Assembly (NCBI GenBank): GCA_025352125.1 | Contig: JANXTZ010000044.1 | Location: 84,345-148,344 of the forward strand | Reading direction: 5' to 3' | DNA from: Deinococcales bacterium | GTDB taxonomy: Bacteria > Deinococcota > Deinococci > Deinococcales > JAAFIG01 | DNA length: 64,000 nt | Shown: piece by piece, positions 24,416 to 32,958 of the stretch | How positions within the stretch are numbered: the first letter of the stretch is position 1 | Layout: every line of letters begins with the position of its first letter | The notes under the pieces: model-generated | The model's database searches: none | Seen by the model: only the letters and a program-made list of their open reading frames with translations | What the model was told of the DNA's origin: nothing | Position numbers and translations under genes: made by a program

Positions 24416-26655
24416 ACTTCACCCTCTTCCACAATCGGGACGACTGGTGTTTCTGGAGTGGCGACGACTTCAGGCAAGCCCGCCTCGCGCACGCGATGCT
24501 TGAACAGTTTCGCCATTTTCTGGTATGTCGGATGTCCCCTCAAAGCCGGCACGCCCAGCGCCTGAATGACTGGCGCGTCCAAATCGCCCAAATCCAGACC
24601 AAACGCCTCGAGCGGCGCGGCATCCTCGAGCACGTCAATGCTGGTCACTGCCAAACCCGTGCCTTCAGTCTCGAGCCAGGGCGCGAAATCGGTATCCTCG
24701 ACGGGTGCAGACCCGAGGTTGCTGGTTTCGAGCGGTATCTCGAGGAGCGTTGGCGTCTCGAGTAGGACAGGTTCAGGGTCTGGTTCGGACGGTGAAATCT
24801 CAAATAGATTCGGTTCTGGGTTTAAAACCCCAAGCGCTTCAAACTCGAGTGTTGCAGGAATACTCGAGTGCGTGACGGTGATCGTGCCACCCTGGACAAA
24901 AGCGGGCGTGACCCGTTGTGTGATGACTTGTGGCAAATTCTCAGGTTCAACCTGAACCCGTGCTGGCTCGAGCACCACATCGTCTTGGCTCGGCTCGAGG
25001 GTTGGGTTGACTTGTGATTCTCGAGGAGATTCGATAATGATCGCTTCCATCACAGATGCAACAACCTCAGAAGCTCGAGCGACAGTCTCAACCCGAGGCG
25101 TTTCGATGGCTACACGTGCTGTATCAGTTCGGATTCCCGAGTTTTTTTTTGAACCGTCAGGCAAGACCAACTCGAGCGCAAAATGATCGCCAAAAACGTT
25201 CTTGACAATTTGATCCAGTTCCTCGAGCTTGCTGGCGACCTGATCGGCGTGCCATTTGTGTTTTGCGCCGTAAGTCAAGACCAGCACGTTATCGCCAACG
25301 TTGGGCAGTGCCTCGCGCAAGAAGGCTTTGAGTTGCGGTTTGGCTTTTAAAATCACATCGCCCCAAGTGCCAGAACTCGGCGCACCACCACCCGAGACAG
25401 CGGGTGTGCTTGGTCGGCGCGGTGGCAGATCATTGGCGGTTGCGGCTTGAGGCATCTCGCCTGCTTCTTTTGCCGCCGTGGGACGTGCCCTCGACATCGG
25501 GTCAAAATCGGGCACAGTTCGCGCTGTTCGTGTTGCGCCGCCCCCATCTTGAACTTGTCGCTCGAGTTTGGAGAGTCGCCCCTCAAGATTCCCAGAATCA
25601 CCGCCACCCGAAGACCCGTCACCTGCCAGCAACGCCCGCGTGAACGCCATCTCGAGCGAGATCAAATCGCTCGCCCTGGCAAAACGGGCGTCCTCCTCGT
25701 CCAGCGCCCGAATCAGTTTTAACAACCGCACCTCGGGAATCGGGTCGTGTGCAGGTCGAACGCCAATGCCCAACTGCGCGTGAAGCAAATCCCGCAGCGC
25801 AATTTTGGTGCGTTCCGTGACCGTGCGCGGCGCAAAACCATCCTGGTACAACCCGCCCAAAGCCGCCAGCATTCCCGCAGGGTTCGCCCGTGCCAGCTCG
25901 AGCGCCAAATTCGTCATGCGTTCCTGCGGCGGCAAACCCAGCGCCCCCTCGACGTTTGCCATTGTCAGCACGGGTTCGCCGGAGGCAAGCATTCGCTCGA
26001 GCAAGCTTTCACCGTCGCGCATTGCGCCGTCGGCGGTTCTGGCGATCAACATGAGCGCATCACGCTGGGCATTGACTCCCTCTCGGGTTGCCAACATTTC
26101 GAGTTTTCCACAGATTTCTTCGACACTGTGCCGCCTGAATCGGTAATGCTGACAGCGCGAGAGAATTGTCGGCGGCAGGCGCTCTGGTTCGGTGGTTGCC
26201 AGAATAAAGACCACATGCGCTGGCGGCTCTTCCAGGGTTTTAAGAAGCGCATTGAAGGCACTTTTGCTCATCATGTGCGCCTCGTCCAAAATGTAAACTT
26301 TGGAACTTCCACGCATTGGCTGCAATGCGACCTTCTCGCGCAAATCGCGCACGTCGTCGACGCTGTTGTTGCTGGCGGCATCGATCTCGAGCACATCGGG
26401 ATGACGACCCGCGATCACCATGCGGCACGATTCACAGACGCCGCAAGGTTTGACCGCTGACGCATCGTCGCAGTTGACCGTCATGGCAATCAACCGTGCC
26501 GTGGTGGTCTTGCCCACCCCCCGTGGACCCGAGAACAGGTACGCATGACCAATCCGTCCTCGCTCGAGCGCCGGGCGCAGCACGTCTTTGACATGTTCTT
26601 GCCCGATGACTTCATCCCAGTGAATCGGTCTCGAGCGTTGGTAAATCGCAGCCAT
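24412..26655 (-). CDS. dnaX: DNA polymerase III subunits gamma/tau, with an A9 slippage site
   Basis: 747-aa clamp-loader subunit. The AAA+ module holds Walker A GPRGVGKTT (43-51), a zinc site (C...CGVCESC), Walker B VYILDEAH and the SRC motif ILSRCQHYRF. A long acidic C-terminal region follows. At codons 502-505 (plus-strand 25142-25150) nine A residues occur in the coding strand. Slippage by +1 A ends the protein at codon 510 and by -1 A at 514, leaving a gamma-like short form. This mirrors T. thermophilus dnaX, where an A9 run yields gamma by slippage. Confidence 0.93.
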   Translation of the reverse strand: MAAIYQRSRPIHWDEVIGQEHVKDVLRPALERGRIGHAYLFSGPRGVGKTTTARLIAMTVNCDDASAVKPCGVCESCRMVIAGRHPDVLEIDAASNNSVDDVRDLREKVALQPMRGSSKVYILDEAHMMSKSAFNALLKTLEEPPAHVVFILATTEPERLPPTILSRCQHYRFRRHSVEEICGKLEMLATREGVNAQRDALMLIARTADGAMRDGESLLERMLASGEPVLTMANVEGALGLPPQERMTNLALELARANPAGMLAALGGLYQDGFAPRTVTERTKIALRDLLHAQLGIGVRPAHDPIPEVRLLKLIRALDEEDARFARASDLISLEMAFTRALLAGDGSSGGGDSGNLEGRLSKLERQVQDGGGATRTARTVPDFDPMSRARPTAAKEAGEMPQAATANDLPPRRPSTPAVSGGGAPSSGTWGDVILKAKPQLKAFLREALPNVGDNVLVLTYGAKHKWHADQVASKLEELDQIVKNVFGDHFALELVLPDGSKKNSGIRTDTARVAIETPRVETVARASEVVASVMEAIIIESPRESQVNPTLEPSQDDVVLEPARVQVEPENLPQVITQRVTPAFVQGGTITVTHSSIPATLEFEALGVLNPEPNLFEISPSEPDPEPVLLETPTLLEIPLETSNLGSAPVEDTDFAPWLETEGTGLAVTSIDVLEDAAPLEAFGLDLGDLDAPVIQALGVPALRGHPTYQKMAKLFKHRVREAGLPEVVATPETPVVPIVEEGEV
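25142..25150 (-). promoter_or_regulatory. A9 slippery sequence in dnaX
   Basis: Coding-strand run of nine A within TCA-AAA-AAA-AAC. Extra A: KKKLGNPN then TGA. Lost A: KKTRESELIQHV then TAG. Both alternative frames close within 13 codons, as expected of a functional tau/gamma switch. Confidence 0.75.
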
Positions 26656-26693
26656 GCCTGTAGTCTACCGCCCCAGGTGATGAGGTTCAAAAT

Positions 26694-26722
26694 GAAAACC
26701 CGAGAGATTTTAATCTCTCGGG
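26694..26722 (-). terminator. Terminator of the SRP RNA gene
   Basis: CCCGAGAGATT pairs with AATCTCTCGGG, followed on the minus strand by TTTT. It lies between the SRP RNA gene and dnaX. Confidence 0.8.
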
Positions 26723-26741
26723 CGGGTGCTCAAATATAAGT

Positions 26742-26843
26742 GCGCCATCGGTGAGCAACGGCACCTGGGGGTCATCCCTTAAGGCTGCTTCCTTCCGGAC
26801 CTGACCTGGTTCGAGAGCCACCACCGCGTTACGCCGAGGGCGC
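26742..26843 (-). ncRNA. ffs: Signal recognition particle RNA (4.5S type)
   Basis: About 102 nt. The minus strand carries the universally conserved SRP domain IV: CAGGTCAGGTCCGGAAGGAA followed by GCAGCC, with the GGAA tetraloop and the asymmetric loop. The ends pair (GCGCCCTCGG with CCGATGGCGC). This is the short bacterial form without an Alu domain, binding Ffh for membrane-protein targeting. Promoter and terminator flank it. Confidence 0.95.
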
Positions 26844-26850
26844 GAACAGG

Positions 26851-26879
26851 ACTATAAACTCAGGAACTTAAAAGCGCAA
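26851..26879 (-). promoter_or_regulatory. Promoter of the SRP RNA gene
   Basis: Minus strand: TTGCGC (26874-26879), 17-bp spacer, TATAGT (26851-26856). Initiation 7-8 nt further gives the base-paired 5' end of the RNA. Confidence 0.7.
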
Positions 26880-27031
26880 GGGGGATTTCTAAAATGATTT
26901 TGAGTCTGTTCCCAAAATCCTGCCTGAAGCACGAAGTTTTACAGTATCAGATCGGTTATTCGCTATTTTTGTCTGGGTTTCAGGAACGCACCAAAGAGCA
27001 CTGTACATTATTCCTCTTGCAGTGCGTTGGG

Positions 27032-27260
27032 TCATCCGAGGACGGTGCGAACACGGTAAACCGTGACTCGAGAACTCTTGTTGGCGTGGGGTCTGGTTCT
27101 GGCTCCAGAGTTGCTCGAGGATTTCTTCTTTGCTATAATCTTTAAAGTGTGAAAGAAGGTAAAAGAACAATTCTTGGGCAGGTTGGGCGTGCCACTGGGC
27201 AGGAACGTCGTCCACCAGCACTTCGCTTTTTCCAAGGGTATTGATCAAAAGTTTGTTCAT
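27032..27260 (-). pseudogene. Remnant of a SARP/BTAD-type winged-helix regulator
   Basis: The first 58 codons read like the DNA-binding winged helix of SARP/BTAD regulators (VLVDDVPAQWHAQPAQELFF, then LLSHFKDYSKEEILEQLW). The expected continuation, THANKSSRVTVYRVRTVLG, is in another frame, displaced by one surplus C in a CCCC run, and ends at TGA after about 80 codons. No further domain is recognisable downstream. This is a decayed or truncated gene. Confidence 0.6.
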
Positions 27261-27561
27261 GGTCTGGCTTTGAGTTTGAAACCGTCCCTGAACTGTTATT
27301 GAATGACGGTTTTGGTTTTCAAAATGTTAATCTTTATTCAGTGTATCTTCAGTTTGTCCTCAGCCTCGGCTCATAGTCTGAAGCTCAAAAGCACTTCTAA
27401 CCTAAATCTCGAAAGCAGGGGCGAAGATATCACTGGAAAAACTTTAATTGATAACGCAACAAAACTCGCCAAACACGCGGTGAAAACAGTCAAAACATTG
27501 TTTGTAACGAGAAAAGTGATTTAACAACTCAATTTCGACCGTCACCTTTGAGGAGGAAGCG
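27261..27561. other. Intergenic region, no convincing gene
   Basis: A short plus-strand frame of 73 codons (27303-27524) starts with a hydrophobic stretch but has no ribosome site and no recognisable family. It is left uncalled. AGGAGGA near the end is the ribosome site of the next gene. Confidence 0.4.
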
Positions 27562-29598
27562 ATGAAACATATTGGATTTTTTGGTTTGGTTGCGTTAACG
27601 ATTGTGACCGCGTGCAACACAATGCCAGTTCAAAACATCCCAATGCCGACTCGAGTGGTGGGAGCGGTGGAACTGAGTCTTGATTCGGATGGCGTCTCGA
27701 GCCTGCGTTTTGCCAACAGGGTCAGCACCTTGCGCGAACCCGACGTGATTTTTGGTACGGGAACCACCCAGGTGATTACGTCCACGTTTGATCCTTACAA
27801 TTATCTGGTCGCCACTTTTCCAGTGTCTCATGCAGCCTCGAGCGCTTCGGCGTTTAATAATTTAACTTTATATGCCCAAGCCAAAGCGGGCAACATTGGC
27901 AGCACCGCCATTCAAACGATTGCCAACTTTGGTGGGGTTACAAACACCACCGAACAGGCACGGCTGGCAAAATTGGTCGCACCAGTTGATGCGGTCACAA
28001 CCAGTTTAGGCAACATTGTGCTTGACACCCCCAAAGCCGATTTTCAGGCTTTTACCTCTGCTGAGGTTGCAGCCGCGACCGCTCTGGCAACACCGAGCGC
28101 CATGACTGCCAGCGACACCCTACTCAATTACGGTTTTTCAGCCCGTTGCGATTTCAGCATTGCCGCGAACTGCACAACCAACTCGAGAATCATTGCGTTG
28201 GGCAAAACTGGTTTTGTGACGCTCGCGTTGCGCGTGCCAAAGTCAGCTTTGGCGTACAAGTTCATCATGAATTTCGTGGTCATGGACGAGAGCGTTTCTC
28301 GAGTGACCCGCAGCTTCATGCCGAACGAAGAGGTCGCTGTGACTCAAACCCGAGGCTTGGATGTGACCGCAACCGAATTGATGCAATTTGGTCTGCAACG
28401 CGAAACGCCGACCATCTCGAGCGTGACCGTGGATGATGTGAACACCTCGAGCTTGGGCGCAAGTATCTTCGCGCTGGGCATTGGACGCATCAGTGCCGGA
28501 AACAGCCATTCGTGCGGTTTAAACGCGGTCGGTACAGCATACTGTTGGGGTGAAAATGGAAGTGGGCAACTGGGAAATGGCGTGACGGGCGGTACGTCAA
28601 CGATACCCGTTGCCGTTAGCACCAGCGTTAAATTCTCGAGCGTCGTGACAGGCAATATTCACACCTGTGCACTCAGTTTGAGCGGCATTGCTTATTGTTG
28701 GGGCAACAATTTTACTGGACGACTCGGTGATGGCAGCACGTTCTCTAGTAACATTCCCGTCTTGGTGGCTAACCCAGAAGGTGGTCCCGAAAGCTATTCC
28801 AGCATCAGTGCCAGCAACGGTCATACTTGCACGGTCAGTTTGAACCGCAACGCGTACTGCTGGGGTGACAATGGCAGTGGGCAACTCGGCAACAGTGGCG
28901 CAGGTCCAAGTTCAAACCTTCCGCTCTTGGTCAGCAACCCAAGTGCGGGTCCCGAAACATACATCAGCATCAGCGCAGGCTACTCGCATACCTGTGCCCT
29001 CAGCTCGAGCAATGTTGCGTACTGTTGGGGACGCAATATTGAGGGTCAGTTGGGCAACACCAGCAACACCGTCTCAAGCATTCCAGTGTTGGTCACTGCG
29101 GCGGTTGGCGTCACCTACACGGATATTTCAGCGGGCAATGATTTCTCGTGTGGCATCCAAGCCAATGGCAGCGCCTATTGTTGGGGCAACAATGGCAATG
29201 GAAATCTAGGCGACAACACCATCAGCTCGTCAAATGCTCCAGTGCCGGTCAGCAATCCCAGCACTGGCAGCGTGGCGTACTCGAGCATTGCCACAGGTGG
29301 TTTTCACACCTGCGCCATTGCCCAAAGTGGTGACGCCTATTGTTGGGGTTACAACGTGGACGGCGAACTGGGCAACGGTGCGAATTTTAATGTTTTGATT
29401 CCAAATTTGGTCAGTGCGCCCAGTGGGGGCGCTGTTGTCTACTCTGGTATCGATATTGGCACCAAACACAGTTGCGCTGTGAGCACGAGTGGAAACGCGT
29501 ATTGTTGGGGTTTGGATGGCAACGGTCAACTGGGCGACAACAGCACCAGCGCTTCCAACATTCCAACTCGAGATGCCCCAACCAGTTTGAGCTTGTAA
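27562..29598 (+). CDS. RCC1-repeat lipoprotein
   Basis: A 678-aa predicted lipoprotein: signal peptide with lipobox VTAC, then an N-terminal beta-rich domain of about 300 aa, then seven RCC1-type repeats of about 50 aa, each with an HxCA(L/I)...AYCWGxNxxGQLG block. Seven repeats would close one beta propeller. The paired cysteines in every repeat (HTC and YCWG) suggest disulfides, consistent with export. A cell-surface binding role is inferred. GAGGAGG stands 6 nt before ATG. No partner genes are evident. Confidence 0.85.
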   Translation: MKHIGFFGLVALTIVTACNTMPVQNIPMPTRVVGAVELSLDSDGVSSLRFANRVSTLREPDVIFGTGTTQVITSTFDPYNYLVATFPVSHAASSASAFNNLTLYAQAKAGNIGSTAIQTIANFGGVTNTTEQARLAKLVAPVDAVTTSLGNIVLDTPKADFQAFTSAEVAAATALATPSAMTASDTLLNYGFSARCDFSIAANCTTNSRIIALGKTGFVTLALRVPKSALAYKFIMNFVVMDESVSRVTRSFMPNEEVAVTQTRGLDVTATELMQFGLQRETPTISSVTVDDVNTSSLGASIFALGIGRISAGNSHSCGLNAVGTAYCWGENGSGQLGNGVTGGTSTIPVAVSTSVKFSSVVTGNIHTCALSLSGIAYCWGNNFTGRLGDGSTFSSNIPVLVANPEGGPESYSSISASNGHTCTVSLNRNAYCWGDNGSGQLGNSGAGPSSNLPLLVSNPSAGPETYISISAGYSHTCALSSSNVAYCWGRNIEGQLGNTSNTVSSIPVLVTAAVGVTYTDISAGNDFSCGIQANGSAYCWGNNGNGNLGDNTISSSNAPVPVSNPSTGSVAYSSIATGGFHTCAIAQSGDAYCWGYNVDGELGNGANFNVLIPNLVSAPSGGAVVYSGIDIGTKHSCAVSTSGNAYCWGLDGNGQLGDNSTSASNIPTRDAPTSLSL

Positions 29599-29665
29599 CA
29601 TTTGATGTTTTTCTGGCTTGAGTCACTTGATCTTTTCGGGTGGCTCGAGCTTTTTGTTTAACGTA

Positions 29666-29694
29666 TTGACATTTATCAATATGTTTTGTATTCT
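29666..29694 (+). promoter_or_regulatory. Promoter and operator of the ArsR-type gene, leaderless
   Basis: TTGACA (29666-29671), 17-bp spacer, TATTCT (29689-29694), then ATG 29701 only 6 nt on. The imperfect dyad ATTGACATTTATCAAT (29665-29680) overlaps the -35 box and fits autorepression by an ArsR/SmtB protein. Confidence 0.75.
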
Positions 29695-29700
29695 CCTGCC

Positions 29701-30048
29701 ATGCCTGCTTTAATTCAACTCGAGCCAAACATGACCTTAAATGCCGAACAAAATCTGGCATTGGGGCTAGAGGGTGCGGCTTGGGTATTTAAGGCGCTGG
29801 CTGATCCCGCACGGCTTAAAATCTTGCAGTTTCTGGCGAGCGGTCAAGCGGGTTGTTGTGGCGACGGTGTTTGCGGTTGCGACCTCGAAGAGGTCACGGG
29901 ATTGAGCCAACCCACGGTCAGCCATCACATGAAGTGCCTGGCGTCGGCTGGTTTGGTGACAGCCGAAAAACGTGGCAAATGGATGTATTACACGCTTGAT
30001 GCTCGAGGTTTTCAAATGGCAAAAGCCTTGCTCGAGAATTGCTGTTAA
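29701..30048 (+). CDS. ArsR/SmtB-family metalloregulator
   Basis: A 115-aa winged-helix repressor: ALADPARLKILQFL, recognition helix EEVTGLSQPTVSHHMKCLASAGLV and wing EKRGKWMYYTLD. A Cys-rich insertion before the HTH (C52, C53, C58, C60 in GCCGDGVCGCDLEE) can provide thiol ligands for As(III) or a soft metal. It begins without leader and its operator-like dyad recurs before the downstream gene. Together with ArsN2 below, arsenic is the likeliest effector, by inference. Confidence 0.88.
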   Translation: MPALIQLEPNMTLNAEQNLALGLEGAAWVFKALADPARLKILQFLASGQAGCCGDGVCGCDLEEVTGLSQPTVSHHMKCLASAGLVTAEKRGKWMYYTLDARGFQMAKALLENCC

Positions 30049-30057
30049 TTTTTTTGG

Positions 30058-30087
30058 TTTACACATTGATAATCGTCAATGTATAGA
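30058..30087 (+). promoter_or_regulatory. Second promoter with ArsR-type operator dyad
   Basis: The dyad ACATTGA-6-TCAATGT (30063-30082) lies between TTTACA (30058-30063) and TATAGA (30082-30087), 18 bp apart. It shares ATTGA/TCAAT with the operator at 29665. It should let the ArsR-type protein control the downstream genes separately. Confidence 0.7.
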
Positions 30088-30098
30088 GGAGAAAAATC

Positions 30099-30581
30099 AT
30101 GAAAACACAAGAATTTGTTTCCAGTCTCCGAGCACACAACGACACACCCGTTATTTTCGATTGCGGCAGTGCTCGAGTTCCTGCGGGTTATCACGTTACC
30201 GAAGTCAAAGCCGTCAGTTACCAAACCATGGATTGCGGCGGCAAAAGTGACGCCTGGACTGAAACGATTGTGCAACTCTGGAATCCAGACGCGACAGATA
30301 AAAAAGAATTCATGAGCGCCAAAAAATTTCTTGGTATTTTTGATCGCGCTGCCAGTGGCGTGCCCATTACCACCACTGCCGAACTTAAACTCGAGTACGG
30401 CAACGACACCATGCCAGCCATTAATTATCACGTTGGGAATATCACCCTCGAGGAAGGCAATTTAATCATCAAACTCGAGCCGCCAAAAGTTCAATGCAAA
30501 GCCCGCGACCGCACCGCCCAACCACCTGAACTCAACATGCTCGAGCCAGCCGCCTGTTCCCCAGGAACGGGTTGCTGCTGA
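30099..30581 (+). CDS. DUF6428-like protein in the ArsR-controlled operon
   Basis: A 160-aa soluble protein with VIFDCGSARVPAGYHVTEVKAV, a conserved DCGG/W motif (TMDCGGKSDAWTET), and a Cys-rich end (ACSPGTGCC). I believe it belongs to DUF6428, often found next to arsR genes, but its function is unknown. AGAGGAGA precedes the ATG and an operator dyad lies in the promoter. The C-terminal cysteines could bind thiophilic metal(loid)s; that is conjecture. Confidence 0.65.
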   Translation: MKTQEFVSSLRAHNDTPVIFDCGSARVPAGYHVTEVKAVSYQTMDCGGKSDAWTETIVQLWNPDATDKKEFMSAKKFLGIFDRAASGVPITTTAELKLEYGNDTMPAINYHVGNITLEEGNLIIKLEPPKVQCKARDRTAQPPELNMLEPAACSPGTGCC

Positions 30582-30583
30582 CC

Positions 30584-31006
30584 ATGCGAGCCGCAACACT
30601 CGAGGACTTAACGACTGTTTTTAAACTGCTCGAGACTGCAAAACTGCCCACCGCAGGCGTAGAAGATCATCTTCAAAATTTTGTGCTCGAGTTCGAGAAT
30701 GACGTGCTTCTGGGTTGCGCTGGACTCGAGATTCACGGTCAAGCTGGCTTGCTGCGTTCGGTGGTGGTCACTGCCACCGAACGCAATCAAGGCATCGGCT
30801 CGAGGTTGGTTCAATCAATTCTCGCGCACGCCCGTGAAAAACGACTCTCAAGCGTTTTTTTGCTGACCGAAAGCGCCACAACGTACTTCCCGCGTTTTGG
30901 TTTCAAACAGGTTTCTCGAGCCGAAATTCCAGCCAGCCTCCACGCCTCCAAAGAGCTGCGCGGCGCGTGTCCCGCTACCGTCCTGGTTATGATGCTCGGG
31001 TGGTGA
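30584..31006 (+). CDS. ArsN2-type GNAT N-acetyltransferase
   Basis: A 140-aa GNAT enzyme resembling the ArsN2 group found in arsenic-resistance operons. It has RAATLEDLTTVFKLLETAKLP at the N-terminus in the ArsN2 manner (LP.aGv), LRSVVVTATERNQGIGSRLV as acetyl-CoA loop, and TTYFPRFGFKQVSRAEIPAS, a stretch typical of this group. It starts 3 nt after the preceding gene and overlaps the next by 4 nt (GTGA). The substrate is not established. Confidence 0.75.
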   Translation: MRAATLEDLTTVFKLLETAKLPTAGVEDHLQNFVLEFENDVLLGCAGLEIHGQAGLLRSVVVTATERNQGIGSRLVQSILAHAREKRLSSVFLLTESATTYFPRFGFKQVSRAEIPASLHASKELRGACPATVLVMMLGW

Positions 31007-32205
31007 AACGCTTTTACGGCTGGTACATGGTTGTTGCCCTCGCCCTCAGTACCACCGTGGCTTACGGCGTGTTGTATTACAGCTTTTCCGTCTTCGTCAA
31101 ACCCATGGAACTCGAGCTTGGCTGGAATCGAGCGCAAACCTCACTGGCATTCAGTTTGGCATTGATCGTGGCGGGTTTGCTCGCTCCGTTTCTGGGCAGG
31201 GTGGTGGACAAACAAGGCGCGAGACTCGTCACCAGCTTGGGCGCGATCCTGGCAGCTTTGACCGTGTTTTTGTGGTCTCAAGTCTCGAGTTTACCCATGC
31301 TTTACCTCACTTGGGCGCTGCTGGGTTTGACCATGACCGCCACCTTTTACGACCCTGCGTTTACCGTGGTCGCCGTCTGGTTTCGCGCTGAGCGATCCAA
31401 AGCCATTTTGACCATCACCTTGATCGCTGGTCTGGCAAGTACGATTTTCGTGCCACTCTCCACTTTTTTGCTCGAGCATCTCGGTTGGCGCAACAGCATC
31501 GCGGTACTGGCGGTCATTCAATTGCTGACCGCACCCATGTTGTGGCTGGTCTTGCGCCGTCATCCGCACGACCTCAACCTCGAGCCTGACGGTTTGACTC
31601 GAGCACCCCAACCTGAAATCCCTGTTGTCTTGCCGTTTGAACCTGTTCACTTCTGGCGATCAAAAGTCTTCTGGAGTCTGGCACTGGGTTTCGCCCTGGC
31701 ACGCATGGCAGTCTCAGTCCTTGCCCCGCACCTGGTGCCGCTCTTGCGCGAGCGTGGATTCTCGAGCGTCTTTGCCGCCACCATCGCGGGTTTGGTGGGT
31801 GTGCTGCAACTTGGTGGACGATTGATTTTTGTGCCCATGACCAACCGCGTCACTTTGACGTTTTTAACCGCCGTCACCTTTGCGCTGCACGGGCTGGGTA
31901 TTTTGCTGCTGACCTCGAGTACTGATGGCGGTGTTTGGGGATTTGTGATTTTGTACGGCAGCACCAACGGCGCAATCACCATTGCCAGGGCAGCCCTCAC
32001 CGCCGAGCTTTTCCCGACAAGGGTTTATGGGCAAGTCAGCGGTGCCATATCCCTGGTGGTGGCACTCAGCGGTTCACTCGCGCCGTTTCTGGCGGGTTTG
32101 CTGCATCAAAAAACAGGCAATTACCAGAGCACGCTTTGGGTGCTTGTGGCATTGTTGGCAATCTCGAGTTTGACGGTTTTGAACGCTCGAGTGAGACAAG
32201 ATTGA
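31003..32205 (+). CDS. MFS transporter in the ArsR-controlled operon
   Basis: About 400 aa with twelve predicted membrane segments; start GTG 31003 overlaps the acetyltransferase stop. FYGWYMVVALALSTTVAYGVLYY and the FLGRVVDKQGARLV loop (the MFS GxxxD/R signature between helices 2 and 3) are typical of the monocarboxylate/oxalate-formate-like MFS branch. The cargo is unknown. Its place after ArsR, DUF6428 and ArsN2 suggests efflux of a product connected with metal(loid) stress, but no known arsenic efflux family is evident. Confidence 0.8.
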   Translation: MKRFYGWYMVVALALSTTVAYGVLYYSFSVFVKPMELELGWNRAQTSLAFSLALIVAGLLAPFLGRVVDKQGARLVTSLGAILAALTVFLWSQVSSLPMLYLTWALLGLTMTATFYDPAFTVVAVWFRAERSKAILTITLIAGLASTIFVPLSTFLLEHLGWRNSIAVLAVIQLLTAPMLWLVLRRHPHDLNLEPDGLTRAPQPEIPVVLPFEPVHFWRSKVFWSLALGFALARMAVSVLAPHLVPLLRERGFSSVFAATIAGLVGVLQLGGRLIFVPMTNRVTLTFLTAVTFALHGLGILLLTSSTDGGVWGFVILYGSTNGAITIARAALTAELFPTRVYGQVSGAISLVVALSGSLAPFLAGLLHQKTGNYQSTLWVLVALLAISSLTVLNARVRQD

Positions 32206-32215
32206 GAATTTGTAC

Positions 32216-32221
32216 TAGAAT
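32216..32221 (+). promoter_or_regulatory. -10 box of the VapBC-like pair, leaderless
   Basis: TAGAAT ends 6 nt before ATG 32228, only about 10 nt after the preceding MFS stop. No -35 box is clear. Confidence 0.45.
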
Positions 32222-32227
32222 TTTGCC

Positions 32228-32515
32228 ATGACACTTGTGCTAGAACTGCCCGAAAATTTACAACGGCAACTCGAGGAAAACGCCATGACTCGAGGCGTGA
32301 GTGTTGAAGAAATCGCTTTGGAAATGCTTAAACGTGATTTGTTCATTGAACGCCGTGAACGACTTTCTGCACGTTTAAAAGCTTGGATGCAGCCAGATGA
32401 GGCTGAAGCCAAAGAACAAAGAGAGACAGCGGAGGTCTTGATTCAGGGTTTGGACGAGAATCGCAGTTCTTACGATCAACACTTCCCAAGTGATCTCAAA
32501 GGGAAAACTTGGTGA
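32228..32515 (+). CDS. Antitoxin-like protein (ribbon-helix-helix type)
   Basis: A 95-aa protein beginning MTLVLELPENLQRQLEENAMTRG..VEEIALEMLKRDL, the beta strand-helix-helix pattern of small antitoxins such as VapB/CopG-like proteins, followed by a charged toxin-binding tail. It overlaps the PIN-domain gene by 4 nt (GTGA), as expected of a toxin-antitoxin pair. Confidence 0.75.
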   Translation: MTLVLELPENLQRQLEENAMTRGVSVEEIALEMLKRDLFIERRERLSARLKAWMQPDEAEAKEQRETAEVLIQGLDENRSSYDQHFPSDLKGKTW

Positions 32516-32958
32516 CTCGAGTTTTTTTCTTGGACAGTGGTTTGCTTGGATTGGTAACCAATCCAAGCGCCTCGCCAGAAGCATTGGCGCTTGCCATTTG
32601 GGTTGATTCTCAATTGATGCTTGGAGCGCAGATTGTTGTCGCTGAACTGGTTGATTTTGAAGTCAGACGGGAGTTGCTGCGGGTGAAACGAATAAAGGGT
32701 TTGTTGCGTTTAGATGAATTTATTGCTGGTGTCGAATTTTTACCGATCAATTCTTTTGCCATGCGTCTTGCCGCTGAACTTTGGGCGCAAGCACGACAAC
32801 GCGGAATACCAACAGCCTCGGACATAGCATTGGATGGTGACACGATTTTGGAAGCACAAGCGTTAACCTACCCAAATCAACCCGTTATTGTCGTCACAAC
32901 GAACGTGCGTCACCTAAAACATTTTGTTGATGCACGAACTTGGCGTGATTTGGAATGA
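32512..32958 (+). CDS. PIN-domain toxin (VapC-like)
   Basis: A 148-aa PIN-domain protein: D8 in VFFLDSGLLGLV, a glutamate in IVVAELVDFEVRREL, D in IPTASDIALDGDTIL, and VTTNVRHLKHF near the C-terminus, the usual late asparagine/aspartate strand. This fits a Mg-dependent ribonuclease toxin. GTG 32512 overlaps the antitoxin stop, and its own stop overlaps the next GNAT gene (ATGA), so all three may be co-expressed. Confidence 0.82.
   Translation: MTRVFFLDSGLLGLVTNPSASPEALALAIWVDSQLMLGAQIVVAELVDFEVRRELLRVKRIKGLLRLDEFIAGVEFLPINSFAMRLAAELWAQARQRGIPTASDIALDGDTILEAQALTYPNQPVIVVTTNVRHLKHFVDARTWRDLE

Noticed and set aside
27303..27524. 73-codon frame before the RCC1 gene
   Set aside because: No ribosome site, no family, not conserved by any visible criterion.
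28500..29590. Tandem repeat DNA in the RCC1 gene as a possible CRISPR-like array
   Set aside because: The repeats are coding, about 150 bp and diverged, with no constant spacers. No CRISPR array was seen in the window.
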